From assembly GCA_024663395.1 (NCBI GenBank), contig JANFAH010000015.1, positions 186,001-250,000 of the forward strand: a stretch of DNA of 64,000 nt. The letters are read 5' to 3'. Under the pieces are notes generated by a model, which was not told the origin of the DNA, did no database searches, and saw nothing but the letters and a program-made list of their open reading frames with translations. The first letter of the stretch is position 1. Every line of letters starts with the position of its first letter. A program made the translations under genes and the position numbers. Shown one piece after another: positions 10,517-22,233 of the stretch. The stretch comes from Pisolithus tinctorius. Its lineage: Eukaryota > Basidiomycota > Agaricomycetes > Boletales > Pisolithaceae.

Positions 10517-11821
10517 ATGCAGCCCGCACCCAACAGCGGACTCAGACTCGACATGCGACCACTGCTGCCATCTTCCGGGCAGGGGCCGTCCATCTCAGCA
10601 TTGGCTCAACAGCAACAGCAACAACAGATGCTACACCAGCCATTCCACATCATGGCGCCACCGACTCAAACAAGGGCCTTGTTCGTAGGGCCGATATCAG
10701 GTGGTATATCAGACGACATTCTCAACAGACTACTCGGGATACGTGCATTAACAATGGCGTCGTCACCCTCTGACCTTCAGTGACCAGGCGTACGGTCGCG
10801 TTCAAACGACTCATTACTCCAGCCACCAAACCACAGGGCTTCGGGTTCGTCGAATACGAAGACTCAGACTCTTCAATAAGAATAAGGTGCATCAATCTTC
10901 TCAATGGCGTCGAACTGCCAGCGCTCGAAGACGACTGCGCAAACAAAAAACTGCTGGTGCGTCCTGTACTACGTAGACAGGTGCGCCAGTCGCTTAAACT
11001 ATCATATACACCGCTATGTTTTATACATAATATGCATCTCAGGTCCCGATGGCGACAAACCTGGTCAGGTCGAATACTCGCAGAGGAATTTGCAGACGGC
11101 GAGTCCCATGCGTACGGAGAGCGCGAAGCCGAGAACCTCCGTATCGAATCCGAAAAGTTCCTCGCCCGTCAAATGGAAGATATGCAAGCGCTCGCAGAGG
11201 AACAACGCAAAGCGGGGAAGTTTCTCGACGACGGTGCACCCGTCAAACTCAACGTCTCGTTTCTCGGTCCTGTACCTGTCGACAAACTGGAGCCGCATGC
11301 TCAGAAGGAAGTCGTCAAGGGGGCAGCGGCCGTGTTTGGGCAGGAAGAGGAGGAGGAGGACGGGGGGATTAAGAAGCGGGGGGTGCCGTTGGTCAAACTT
11401 GACTTTAGTGCTGCGAAAGGCGAGAAGGCCAAGGAACGCTTGGAGATGATTCAGCAGTCCGTTCCGCACGATAAAGAGACGCTATTCAAGGCTGAAGTCG
11501 GATGGGATGGGTCTCACCGACGTACGTCTCTCGTGTCAGATCACTTTTTTTATAACGCTTACATTGCTTTTGTTCGGATGATGATTGACAGGAGGTTTGA
11601 GCCGATCATCAAGCACCAGATGGTTAAGTATCTGGGTGAACTCGAAGATGACGACCTAATCATGTCTGTGATCGAACATCTCAAGGATCACCAACTCATT
11701 GTTTCACCATATAGTTTCATCGTAGGTTTTGGAAGAAGCACAGGAATTCGCGATCAATATCTGGAAACAAGTCATCTTTGAGAGCATGGCAGCGGCGAAG
11801 CTCTTCAAACCGAGTGCATGA
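10517..11821 (+). pseudogene. RBM25/Snu71-like splicing factor, internally deleted
   Basis: The N-terminal block starts at ATG 10517 and has a poly-Gln run, then the RRM start RALFVGPISGGISDD. The RRM continues in another frame from about 10795 (FKRLITPATKPQGFGFVEYE...ALEDDCANKKLLV). Next comes the Arg/Glu-rich region (EREAENLRIESEKFLARQME), and a PWI-domain core follows (RFEPIIKHQMVKYLGELEDD). The last block VLEEAQEFAINIWKQVIFES ends at 11821. Compared with fungal RBM25-type proteins the long middle region is missing, between about 10970 and 11040. The RRM halves do not splice in frame, a frameshift occurs near 11508, and several residues are lost before VLEEAQEF. RBM25 normally acts in U1-linked 5' splice-site choice. 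This copy is unlikely to work. Confidence 0.75.
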
Positions 11822-13479
11822 CGATCCATTGAGCGGAGGATGGGAGGACGACTTCGGTTCTTTGCGCCGATGGTACCTGCAGGGCCAAGTGCGTTGTAGC
11901 ATTGACATGATTTCTGCTAAAAGATTGTGCGTGGTCTCGAAGACTTGTGGTCCAAATGCTTGCTGTAGGAAGGAGAGTGGGTGGTGGGACGGGGGATGTG
12001 GCGGTTGATATGATGATGGCAGCGATAATGAACCCATGCGCATTCAGAATCAGATTCGGGTATTCGTAAGTACGCCCTTGACTAATTTTACCTCGAATGA
12101 TATACTTCTCTCTTCTTTCCCTCCATGCAAAACGCGAAAAAATAAAAATCGTTGTCCGTCGTTATGGTGAATGAGGAGAAATTGATTTTTTTTGAGCTGT
12201 GGTTAACTATGTGTCAAGTGTTCATCGCTCTTCTTTTTCTTCCCCCCAGTAACCGCTTGAATATATTGACCGTAACTCCTTGACTTGAGCACGAATTCGG
12301 CCGTATCGGCACCCCGAGGGCGCAAGTACATAATAGAAAAGCATCGCTTGGCAGCGTTTCAAAATATTTTGGCCACTGATATGGTTCTGGAGTGTGTCGC
12401 CGTGTTGAGTTCCACTGTCGTCGTTGGAAGTTACGCCTATTAGAATCTCTCTGGCCATCTACATAGCACTATAGCTATTCTCGTCCTCGTCATCCAGTGC
12501 GTTGTGCTTTGAAAGGATCGCCAAGCGTTCGCTGTAGTAGTCTCGTGGTTGCTTGGTAAAAAGGCACGTCCCACTCACTAGTCATCGTGATTATGCATCA
12601 CGGGCGGACATGCTCAATCGCATGGTATGCTTCACGTTAATGTGAATGGTATGGGAGATAACTCTCTTGAGCTTTTCTTCTCATGTAGCGCGTGCTCTTT
12701 CAAAGGATCATCGAGCGCTTATGAGGTAGTCTCGTGATCAATCGGTGAGAGGTAAGTCCCGCTCAGCGCCAATTGTTCTCGAGCATAAATGGAGTTCCCC
12801 CGGCAAAATTGGGGTCACCAGTTTACTTCGTGATCATATACACATAACCATTGACAACCGAACGAAGCTGATGCTGAGAAAGTCCCGAACGTTCCCTTTC
12901 ATGGGTGCTCGGCTGTTTTGTGGTCACCAGTAATATTGGGTAGGTGCATCTCATCTCCGGTGATCATGGATATTCGTGTTCGTGAACGTTCCCTCTGAAA
13001 GTTGGACAACTGCTGAGCACGTTGGTGCGACAATTTTGGTAGACAAAACAGGAGTCAACGTTGTCCGATATGGTCAGCGGTTACGACTGCGGGATTAGAC
13101 AGCGACTAGTAACTACTGATCAAGAAGAAATTCCGGGGAGAAGCATATTGCGCGTTGATCTGATCGTTCGTTCGCGAAGGCCTGTTTTGATTGCCATGGA
13201 CGGATGCGTTCGTACTTCGTACATTACTGTTATTTGACTTGTAACTTCTTACACAATCGATGTTTTCGTTCTTCGACGGCAAGTCAACAGCTGCGAGTCC
13301 GTCTGGGCTAATTTGGTGGACAAACGTTAGAAACCACCTGATACTCCCACTTATATAATCTAATTAGACACAACATTGCTGTTTTGATGTCGGTCTAAGA
13401 CGAGGCATTTGAGGTGTTTTCCCCCTCAATGAATAATTATTGAATACCGTAGAGTACTTAAAAAGATTAAGAGCCACTA
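11822..13479. other. No gene recognised
   Basis: CpG-containing intergenic DNA. I see no long frame, RNA gene or clear repeat apart from two loosely similar stretches around 12490-12560 and 12690-12760 that share gctttgaaaggatcg-like and tagtctcgtg motifs. Confidence 0.5.
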
Positions 13480-14180
13480 ATCTACCTGAGCCACACCAGG
13501 CGCACTGGGATTTGTCATCAGCGCCCCGCCGATGCTTCCCACGCACGTGACGCGTCATCCCCGACACCTCTCGTCGCCGTTGTCGACAGCGAGCTCGCAT
13601 ATCTCAACAACTACACAACGTACAAGCATCGGACTTTCACGGCCGTATAGTACTCATGTCTAGCTAGCATTCTGTAACATATTATTAATTACCACTAGAT
13701 ACTATGTACTAAGCTACCAGAGCTGTGCCGCGTCGCACTAGGATTTGTCATCAACACACCACCCGTACTTCCCACGCACGTGACGCGTCATCCCCGACAC
13801 CTCTCGTCGCTGTTGCCGACAGCGAACTCGCATATCTCAACAACTACACAACGCACAAACGTCGGACTTTCACGGCCGTATAGTACCCATGTCTAGCTAG
13901 TGCTCTGTAACATATTATTGATGATCGCTGTACTAAGCTACCAGAGCCGTGCCGCATCGCACTGGGATTTGTCATCAACGCCCACCTGTACTTCCCACGC
14001 ACGTGCCCTCTCGTCGCCGTTGTCGACAGCGAGCTCACATATCTCAACAACAAGACAACGCACAAACATCGAACTTTCATGGCCGTATAGTACCCATGGC
14101 TAGCTAGTGCTCTGTAACATATTATTGATTATTGCTGGATACTACGTACTAAGCATCAAGCTACCAGAGCCGCATCGCAC
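13480..14180. repeat. Tandem repeat, unit 217-234 bp, three copies
   Basis: The motif actgggatttgtcatca recurs at about 13504, 13738, 13960 and (diverged) 14177. Each unit also holds cttcccacgcacgtg, ctctcgtcgc, tcaacaacta, tttcacggccgtatagta and ctgtaacatattatt. Two of the three units carry an uninterrupted CACGTGACGCGTCATCCC box. The array is CpG-rich and non-coding. Confidence 0.85.
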
Positions 14181-14471
14181 TGGGTGACACACCAGTTGTC
14201 ATGTGTTTGGCAAACACCGTTGGACATAGTCTCCTCACCAAGTATGTGTATCACGACTGTTGTATATTGTAAAAACATCGGATTTTCACGCAGATGTACA
14301 GTGTATATAGAAGGGCAGTGGATGCATGAATGAATTGATCTACAGCGCATGACTGTGCATAACTTTCGGAAGATATATAAGTGCGTTACATCGACAGCGA
14401 CCAGAAAATCCTGCGTTAAAATGCGTGCGTGACGAAGTATTAAAGTAGGGTGGATAAAAACTTACATCTCA

Positions 14472-16341
14472 TTACTCGTCATCTTCCGTGGAGCTGTTGT
14501 CCTCCGAAGACGAGTCGATCAATGCGACGCTTTTTGGAGCTTTCCCCTTGCCTGGTGCTGTGCAGCGGCATTTCCTGCCCACATCGGAGCGCTTCTTGCG
14601 AGGTTTTCCAACCGCTTCCCCAGCAATTCATCATTCCTTAAGTCGATCCGCATGTTGCATACGTTGTTGCGTAGACATGTATGCCCAATGACATGTACCT
14701 GCTTTAAGTGCATCACAAAGGGTACGGAGGTGTTCAGCATTTGTAGTGGCGTGAGGAGACTGGAATGGAACACTCTCCGGCCACCCAAGTAGCTCGATGC
14801 CGTATTTCTCCTTGATGGCCACCTCAAAATTGACGAAGTTGATTCAGATTTTTTTCTTGGCAACAACACCTGTGTATACGCGCATGTCAGGAGCTGTTAG
14901 AAGGTAGAATGAATACTCATGGAGACCAGAATTAAGAATGCGGGCACACATTCGCTGCATGCCTTCTACGGAGTTGCGCTCCTCGATGTCTGTATGAACA
15001 ATGTAATTCAATACTTAATAGCTATTTAACGCCACTCTCGACCTACTTTTTCCATGCATGCATGCCCACTGTTCCAGTTTACGAACGATTTTGTCGGGTT
15101 CGAGGTCCATAACATCCTCCCAAAAGTCCATGACATTATCAGTTCCGTACCAGAAAGGCTGCAATGAGTCGTAGACGTGTCCATGAGTGGCAAAGAGGCA
15201 TGCATATATTCCAGTGTGAAGGGCAAGTCCATCAAGCTATAGGAATTCAGTTGATGATCATTAGAATAGAACACGGAACTCACTATTTTAAAAACATGCT
15301 CCAAGGTCGACTGTGCATCGCGTGCCACTGCAGAATTTGTAGCGCGAACACTCACGTTCTTGAGAGTGCGATATTCCATGAGGGCACGTAACAATTCATC
15401 TTTTTCATCTTGAGTCATGTCCTGGTATTTGGGGGCCGCCCTTGCCAACTCCCGAATCTGTTGGAGGGAGAGCTTCTCCCCACGAGTGCGACCTGTGATG
15501 CATGAGTTAGAGCTGGAATATAACAGCATCAGAGTGGGAAATTACCTTCATTAACCTCGTTTGCCTTGTCGTGAATAATGGCATTGGCCAGTTGCGTGCT
15601 GCGCGGGTTCTGATAATATTTGTGACCACCCAGGAGCTTCTTGACCTTCTCACTTGTAACATTATGTGTAGTCACAACGGCCTGTACCTTCATTTCGAAC
15701 TCATTGGCTAGGGACTGGATGGCATCGTTCAGAAGCGTGTCACAATCCCTCCGTTGTGCTGCAGAAATTTGCCTTGATGCCGCATGCGCGCTGCGATGAT
15801 CTTTCTCCACAGCGGAGAGTGGCTGATGAGGCTGCATGACTGGCTGTCCAGGGTTTCGGGTAGCCCAAGTGGACTTGTTGCCTGCCGCTTTAACCACCGA
15901 GACTCCGCCATTGCAAACGTTGGGTGTGCCATTATTGGGATGTGTACTAGAGGTGGTCATGCCGGGGACAGAGGTAGCATTTGAATGGGCAGTCTCGGCA
16001 GGCATGGTGTCCGGATGATGGTCTACCGTGGTGCAAGAAATTGGGACATGTGCGGATGCCATTACTTGAGCAGTAGATGAAGGTAGGGTGGGTCTCAAAG
16101 TCAGAGATGACTCGAGCCGAGGGACGGAAATGGCTAAGAGAGCGGGGTCCAGTGCAGGATAACCATAGGATGGGTTGTGCAATTCCAAAGGCTGTGGAGG
16201 CGATTGTGCAGCGTTGGGAGGGAACGGCGCATCGGATGGATTCTGGAAATTATACGAGTTGAACCCTGGAGTCGGACATGCGGAATCACCTCCTGCGGGG
16301 CCAAAGGTGGTGGGAGGAAAGGTGAAAACATATTGGTCCAT
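14472..16341 (-). pseudogene. Agaricomycete-expanded protein family, function unknown, three nonsense changes
   Basis: Exons 16341-15546, 15492-15284, 15236-15047 and 14989-14472 join in frame (571 codons). There is a low-complexity N-terminus (MDQYVFTFPPTT), then a helical region (LLNDAIQSLANEFEMKVQAV...NPRSTQLANAIIHDKANEVN). After it come LSLQQIRELARAAPKYQDMT, a block with DSLQPFWYGTDNVMDFWEDV, and a C-terminal block with KYGIELLGWPE and LCDALKAGTCHWAYMS, ending in a basic then acidic tail. I know this arrangement as a family with many copies in ectomycorrhizal and other mushroom genomes, often near transposons; its role is not known. Internal TGA codons lie at 14844-14846 and, as an adjacent pair, at 14628-14633. 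The frame continues sensibly past each, and each is expected to be CGA. It faces the next gene divergently across 741 bp. Confidence 0.7.
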
Positions 16342-17082
16342 GCTGTAGGTAGAGCATCGAGGCGCAAAGTCTATAGTATTGCTGCACGTCTCCAAATCCT
16401 GGAAAATAAAATAAAAATTTGACAGCGTGATATTGAGTGGATGACATTGGTGTACTCTGTCATTAGGACGATCAGGTACAATATATACAACTCGATATAA
16501 GATCATGTGGACCTGTGGGGGCATCAGCATGATACAATAATATACTAGAGGCGATGTGAGTAACAGGCTATTGATAACACTTGCCGTGGATGAAGCCGAT
16601 ACCCTGCTGTCAACTCACCAAAGTTGAGTGGGCACTAGTATGGCCGCCATCACATCGTAATGTCTGCATTAATGGGAACCGTCTAATCAGCATTTTGTTT
16701 TCTGTATGATACAACGAACGCAATTACTGCAGAGCTCAGGGAAATTTGGATAGACGGGTTTGGACGATCACGTGGAAGTCCATACAATAGAACTCTGGAT
16801 AAAAAGACCATTAATTCAGCTACGCTAGCAAAGATTTCAGTACCTGGATCCTTCTACGGCGACTTAGGCCAACAGTCAGAGATGACAGACCCCGAGACAC
16901 ATGACAATGGTCATGTGACCAGGAGAAATTTCTTGAGTCCGAACGTCATGCGTCAAGCCTAAGTATCTCTGTAATCTGCTTCCTCCCAAGTCACACCAGG
17001 TAAGTTTTGTATATTACCCTTAGTATCCATGTAAACTAAACCCAACATCCCTTTCCCATAGCTAGCGTCTTCATGTTCGTAC
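16342..17082. promoter_or_regulatory. Divergent intergenic region between two transposon-associated genes
   Basis: 741 bp separate the start codons of the genes at 14472-16341 and 17083-17864, so the region should hold both promoters. No coding frame or clear motif beyond AT-rich patches was seen. Confidence 0.35.
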
Positions 17083-17864
17083 ATGGGAGCCACACGCACT
17101 GCGAGGAAGCAAGATAAGCAACACGCAGCCACTGAGCGCTGGCTATCAAAGCCGGGGTACGGAATATTTTTATTACCTCCCTTTATACTGTATATAACTC
17201 ATGTTTTCAGAGTGCGAGAAGAGCAGAGGGAGAAAGCAAGACTTCGTGCTGCCAGGTAGGTCGGCCGGTACGATTGATCCTGTCTATCAACGGTGATCGA
17301 TCTACACTCGTAGGAACAGGACCAAGTAAGCACCTTCTCCAGATATTTCGACATATTAACTCTGTTATTAGGAAGCTTGTCACAGAGAGTGAAGATACCA
17401 CCCGCAACCCAACACCAACCAGCGCAGTTGGAGCGTCCCCAGACCCAGAGCCCAACTCGTACCTACACCCTTCAGCACTTTCGGAACCCCCTCCACTCGA
17501 GAAGGTCAGGCAACTCATCACCAACTGGCAATCTGAATGGGGCACGGAGTCAACATGGCCAAAGAAGTTCCATGATCAACTTAGGCATGCACAGGGCAGG
17601 GGCTGACTTGCAACTGACTCGTTCTTTTCACAATGTGAGGCCCACGTTGAAGAAGGGAGACGGCTTGTTTGGATTTTGAGGAATATTGCACGCAAAGGTT
17701 TCAGGGGTATGGGGTACAGAGCTGCAGACTTGTACGAACAAGTGTTTGACTTGCTCACATCTTTATTGACTGAACTACGCTTTTTCGAAGTCAAATTAGA
17801 TGACTATGCACCTATATCCCCCTTGTCTCGAATCTCCGAAGCTCGTTACTACTTTACTGTCTAG
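17083..17864 (+). pseudogene. Basic-leader protein of the transposon cluster, one nonsense change
   Basis: Exons 17083-17156, 17211-17255, 17314-17325 (a 12-nt microexon) and 17372-17864 join in frame (208 codons). The N-terminus is strongly basic (MGATRTARKQDKQHAATERW...REEQREKARLRAARN), then comes an acidic/Pro-rich linker. A C-terminal region continues past a TGA at 17604-17606 into CEAHVEEGRRLVWILRNIAR and a coiled-coil-like segment with DLLTSLLTELRFFEVKL. The TGA most likely was CGA (Arg). The layout resembles short proteins I associate with KDZ-type transposon neighbourhoods in mushrooms, but I cannot name a function. DNA binding through the basic leader is only an inference. Confidence 0.6.
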
Positions 17865-18470
17865 CCCGTTCGTCATACAAACTACATCTATATATTCCTC
17901 GCCTGATATCTGAAGTGTCAGCTCCCTCAACTCCCCCCTTGTCCGGGGTCTCGCTATTACCTCTCTATGTAGTACTTTTGCATACAATTCATGTCTAAAC
18001 ATTCCCGCGCTTGAAATCTGGTTTGTAAAATTAGTGATTCAAATTACAGGAGACGTGTATTGGGTTGTGGTGATAGCGAACATGATAGCGAATTCGTTCG
18101 CTATCAGAGAGTATTCACTACCAGTATCTTCGAAAACATACCCTATTGGCATACGCGTGACACCTTTGCCGTCGTTAGCTCATACACTATCTAGCGGTCA
18201 TTGTCCGATACCTGGACATTACATGATATATTGTGGAAATTGCATAGCACTGATTTACCTTATCGAATTCCTCAATGTCATGTGGACACAAATGTTGGGT
18301 CATAATGTGTAGACTACAATACACTTGTTCACACACTACACTGTGTTCATGCAACACTGGCGTGTACAATCACCAATGTCGTGTGCGCACCAATTTCGGG
18401 TCACAGTGTAGACTACAGTACTCTCATTCACATATATGATCACCTAAGACTTCAATTCAAGATGTTGCGG
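17865..18470. other. No gene recognised; short imperfect duplication
   Basis: Two similar ~60-bp stretches (about 18277-18335 and 18375-18435) share a tcatgtg/tcgtgtg start, gggtca(t/c)a and gtagactaca(a/g)ta. Otherwise non-coding. Confidence 0.45.
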
Positions 18471-19380
18471 TCATTGATAGTAGTAAAGGACATGATTTCG
18501 GTAGTAACTACTAAGTATTCGCAGTGGATGAAGATGGGGTAGCATCGCTGTTACAATTAATAAAACGACCTTTTGGAAAGGGCAAGAAACCCACCAGGTC
18601 TTAGTGCGGCCGAGTTGAACTGAGCCAAACAGATCTGACAGGTCGTCCACTTCAGCCCAGTAGGATTGTTTGCCTTCACTGAGAGCGGGCGAGGGCGTAC
18701 GTGGTGCTGTGGGCCAGAAGGGCCCACCAGGGATTGGGATCACGCGCAGTTTGCCATTGTTATATGCAGCCGTATAATCCACAAGGGCTCGCTGGAAGGT
18801 CTTACACTTGTAGTGAACTGCGCCACTGACGTCGAGAACCCGCAATGCGGCATCTTTCCTATGGGTTCGAGATTGAGCTGAACAGAGGATAGACAAAACA
18901 AATAATACCATGTATAAAATATGCCAACCTCTTGCCCGATGATAACGAGGTAAAACCCTTCAGGTGGGGAAGTTGGCCGTGGGACATCCGATGGGTGGGG
19001 AATGACACTGCTGTGAGACGTGGATGCACGAGGTACTGAAGGGGGGAAGGCTGAACCAGATTGTGACTTGGGAGTGGATTGCAGGGTGCTTGAGGCTGAT
19101 GGTGGGGTAGTGGTAGAGCCAGTAATTGTCGCCGACGGACTACATTTTCGAGGACTCCTAAGAGTGGTCCTGGTAACATGACTACGTTTCACCACAGTTT
19201 TGACCTTGGTTTCTGTAGTCCCTTCACGAGTAGTCTTGGTCGTTGTGATATGCGTGATCGTCTCCTCCATATCTCGCTCTGTAGATTGTGCTATCTGCCA
19301 GCTACCATTATCTAACAAGATGTAAAATCCTAGATAAAAAAAAATAAGTCTTCTGTCCTACCTTCAATGCTCGACACCAT
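18471..19380 (-). CDS. Protein with a viroplasmin/RNase H1 N-terminal-like domain
   Basis: Exons 19380-19362, 19311-18909 and 18858-18471 (both introns exactly 50 nt, GT-AG) join to 270 codons without internal stop. After MVSSIEDNGSWQIAQSTERD comes a Ser/Thr/Lys-rich linker. Then follows a compact domain, GFYLVIIGQEVGIFYTW joined across the intron to KDAALRVLDVSGAVHYKCKT and YTAAYNNGKLRVIPIPGGPF. The pattern YxVxxGxxxGIfxxW...VxgvSGAxxxxxxTxxxAxxxY is that of the caulimovirus viroplasmin / RNase H1 hybrid-binding domain, which binds RNA:DNA hybrids or double-stranded nucleic acid. No catalytic RNase H domain follows. It is divergent from the KDZ transposase gene with only 165 bp between the start codons, so the two may be co-expressed. 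It is the one member of the cluster without a nonsense change. Confidence 0.7.
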
Positions 19381-19545
19381 GGTAAGACAAGCTTGTGGGT
19401 CAGTGCTAAGGACAATACTCAAGGACAGGAGTGCGAATGCTAGCGATGGCAGATAAGTTTGCAATAAGTCTTGACAGCGCGGTAACGTCACGTGGTCTTG
19501 GTGAGGATAGGTCCTGCTCAATGGCATGAAGCATGGAAGCCAGTC
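19381..19545. promoter_or_regulatory. Putative bidirectional promoter
   Basis: 165 bp lie between the divergent starts of the viroplasmin-domain gene and the KDZ transposase gene. The transposase start (19546) was chosen because MAGGAARRHSHRCRSLTSSR is in frame with the family-like RVQTKVHQSAGV. No TATA box is obvious. Confidence 0.4.
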
Positions 19546-21539
19546 ATGGCAGGGGGAGCAGCACGTCGTCACTCCCACAGATGCAGAAGCTTGACATCCT
19601 CGCGAATACGTCGGGTCCAGACCAAAGTTCACCAATCTGCAGGAGTTATGCGAACTCTCCATGAATTGGCAGGTCCAAGAAAAATCGCTGAACGGGCTGC
19701 ACGTGCAGCAGAACGCAAACAAGAGTGACTAAGAGGTACGTTTTTGTTACAGTTAACAAAAAAGGCTCACTTTCGATAGAGATGACTGTGACCGAGAAGC
19801 ATGCGCTTGAGGCACTGTGAGATCTGGCATTGAACAACTCAGTCGGTGAGGCTGCAGACGACGGATATGAAAGCGACGAGTATGGCACAATGGTCCTGGA
19901 TGGAACAGAGCCACTTGATGTCAGTCATGCTGGTGGTGAGTTTCAAGAACTCACCAGCGGGTTATTGGGAGAATTCTGGAAAAGGTTAGAATTAACAGGG
20001 ACCAAGTAATAATAACTGACTGTGTTCAGCGCTTCTCAGAAGATCGGGGGGAAACGCCCAGATTATCGTACGTTCCGGGATCGTACTGCTAAACGGACAG
20101 CTGCATTCAATGTGCAAATGGGTGCGATGGTGGAAGCTTACATGGCCTGGTCCTTGATCCGGAAGGGTGCGAGTGGACGGGGATTTTTTGATTCGGATGA
20201 GCGACGTACACGGGAAGAACAGCAGAGGAGCGACGGCATAGACACCAGGCTACTCAGTGTACTGGTGTTAGACATCTTCTGTAAGTCAATCCGACTGTAG
20301 TACACGTGTGGATACTCACGGCATAGTAGGCACTGAGAAGACTTCTATAACTGTAGGGCCTACTGATCGTTACCTAACTTCAGCTCTTGTGCACCACGGT
20401 CTAATCCCGTGCTCTCCCATTACCCCCAAGGTCACCATTACAGTGCAAGCTCTTGACCTGTACCACACTGTTCGTCAACGTTGCCCCCATCTTTCCATCC
20501 AGGGATACATCAAATCGCTCTGCGATATACACGGGGTTTGCAATTAATATACATTCCAAGGTACCTGAACACTAACCCTTGACCATCCAGGTCCCATTTC
20601 ACAATCACCGCTCACGTCAATTTTCCATCGTGCTCGACATTTACTTGCAAATTTTAGCACTCGTCTCGAACCTTGTGCACCAGGCACTGCAGTGCGATCA
20701 ACCTGACTGGCGGCTCAAGCATGGCTGTCCTTCTTGTACTTACGAATTGCAGGACGAACCGACAATGCGATTCAAGATGCTATTTGCTCAGGACGGGAAT
20801 GACTCTCTCAAGAGAGTGGCGACCAGGGTACTGGACAGCAACCTCGATGATGCTTCCCCTCTTACCCCTTCTCATCCTATGCTGGAGGGTGCGTTTCATC
20901 ATGAACAATATCTGACCCGTGATTTTGTCGAGAAATTTGCATCCAGACGGCAGACAGGTCACAGCATCGTTGCGGAGGTGAGAAGTTGTTCTGTTCGCGT
21001 TTATTTTCTAGACTTCTTTCTGCATGATAGGATGGTGATGGGAACCTTTGTGCAGAGCGCTGGAAAAACATGAAGGACAGTGCTACACAAAAAATGTGGA
21101 GCGTATTTGACGAAACAGGAGTCTTCATAGCAGTCTGTCAGCATGGCTTCTGCCTGCTTATCGCAGATATGGTACAAAGTGGCAAACAGTACGTAGACTA
21201 CTTAGAAAGCCCTACTCACAAACTCACTCATACACAGGTCCAAGTACGCACTCGCGGTGACGTCCAAACTCCTCGATGCGTTTGGTTCAGATCTGGGCAG
21301 TGGCTATGACATCGGCTGTTGATTCAAGACCACTCTAGCATCTAGCGTCCTGGGCGAGCATGCACGATCACTCAACTATATGTCTCTTGTTAATGCGTTC
21401 CATGGCCACGCTCATAACAGGCTATGTCAGTTAGACAACCTCACAACCTACGTCAAAGGTCTCAGACTCGAAGATCTCGAAGGTTGCGAGAGGGCTTTTT
21501 CAAAGAGCAATGCCCTTGCGCCGTCTACTCGATATGTGT
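19546..21539 (+). pseudogene. KDZ-family (Kyakuja-Dileera-Zisupton) transposase, 3'-truncated
   Basis: Exons 19546-19735, 19780-19984, 20030-20280, 20327-20535, 20591-20977, 21031-21188 and 21238-21539 join in frame. Recognisable blocks in order: GTEPLDVSHAGGEFQ, then KRPDYRTFRDRTAKRTAAFN, then LLSVLVLDIF. Next are a KDZ-associated domain (SALVHHGLIPCSPITPKVTI, CPSCTYELQDEPTMRFKML, DGNDSLKR), RWKNM, and the core FDETGVFIAVCQHGF, GYDIGC, FHGHAHNRLCQL, EDLEGCERAFSKSNAL. KDZ proteins mobilise large DNA transposons in fungi. TGA replaces an expected Arg codon at 19726-19728, 19818-19820 and 21320-21322. The gene stops abruptly at 21539, where the gypsy B LTR begins, so the last part of the catalytic region is missing. 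Confidence 0.85.
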
Positions 21540-22194
21540 TGTAGGAAAAGTCCAAGTAGCTGTATAGTACGGGCTAGATGGCTTAGATAACAACAATAAA
21601 AAATGAAGGGAACAAATTGCTCGTCCCAAGGGATTCTGGACTGTCGAGACTAGAAGGTGAGACCTGGTGCTTTGTAGCGGTAGCAGTTCGTGACGTGTGC
21701 GGCGTGGTCTGTGGAATAGTACTGGTGATGCGAGCAGTGCGAGCGGTATACATAGTTCATGCGTGATGGAATGCGAGACGTGCAGTGAAGACAAAGTGTA
21801 AAGGAAACTCGTGGTGACCTTCTGAGTGCCAAAAGGTATCATTCTGTACCTAAGTACAGGGCTTTATAGTCCGGACAAACCCGGAACCTAAGTAAGACAG
21901 GGTACAGTAAGGGAAAGCTGTGTGACAGCATGTACACAGAAGACAGGCCAAAACAGAGGCCGAGGGTATACTACAAGCACTAAAGGAACAGAGACCGTGA
22001 TAAGAGAAAGAGTCCAAGGAAAAGCAACAACCGGAGCACAGCGGCTGCAGGTATAGCACTGCGCGAGAGGGAGTGAGGGCATGGGAAGGTAGCGTGTGAA
22101 CAATGGTGAACGCGAGAGGGGAGCAGACGTAACAGTAGTCACGGAATGGTTAATGATAGGGGCTTATGTGTCCAGGGAATGCGGATTCCTCACA
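21540..22194 (-). repeat. Gypsy B 3' LTR (655 bp)
   Basis: On the plus strand it runs from TGTAGGAAAAGTCC to GATTCCTCACA, near-identical to 30946-31591. The element is transcribed on the minus strand, so this is its 3' LTR. The sequence to its left is the interrupted KDZ gene (tgtgt); no matching target duplication is found beyond the other LTR. Confidence 0.95.
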
Positions 22195-22233
22195 CCTGCG
22201 GGGGACTTAGATGCTGACTGTCCCCGGTCAGCC
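22195..22233. repeat. Hairpin-containing direct repeat next to the 3' LTR
   Basis: Contains GGGGGACTTAGATGCTGACT followed by GTCCCCGGTCAGC. The near-perfect hairpin is formed by GCTGACTG / TCCC / CGGTCAGC. A second copy lies at 24327-24365, just after the pol stop, so the two copies bracket the antisense gene. Confidence 0.75.
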
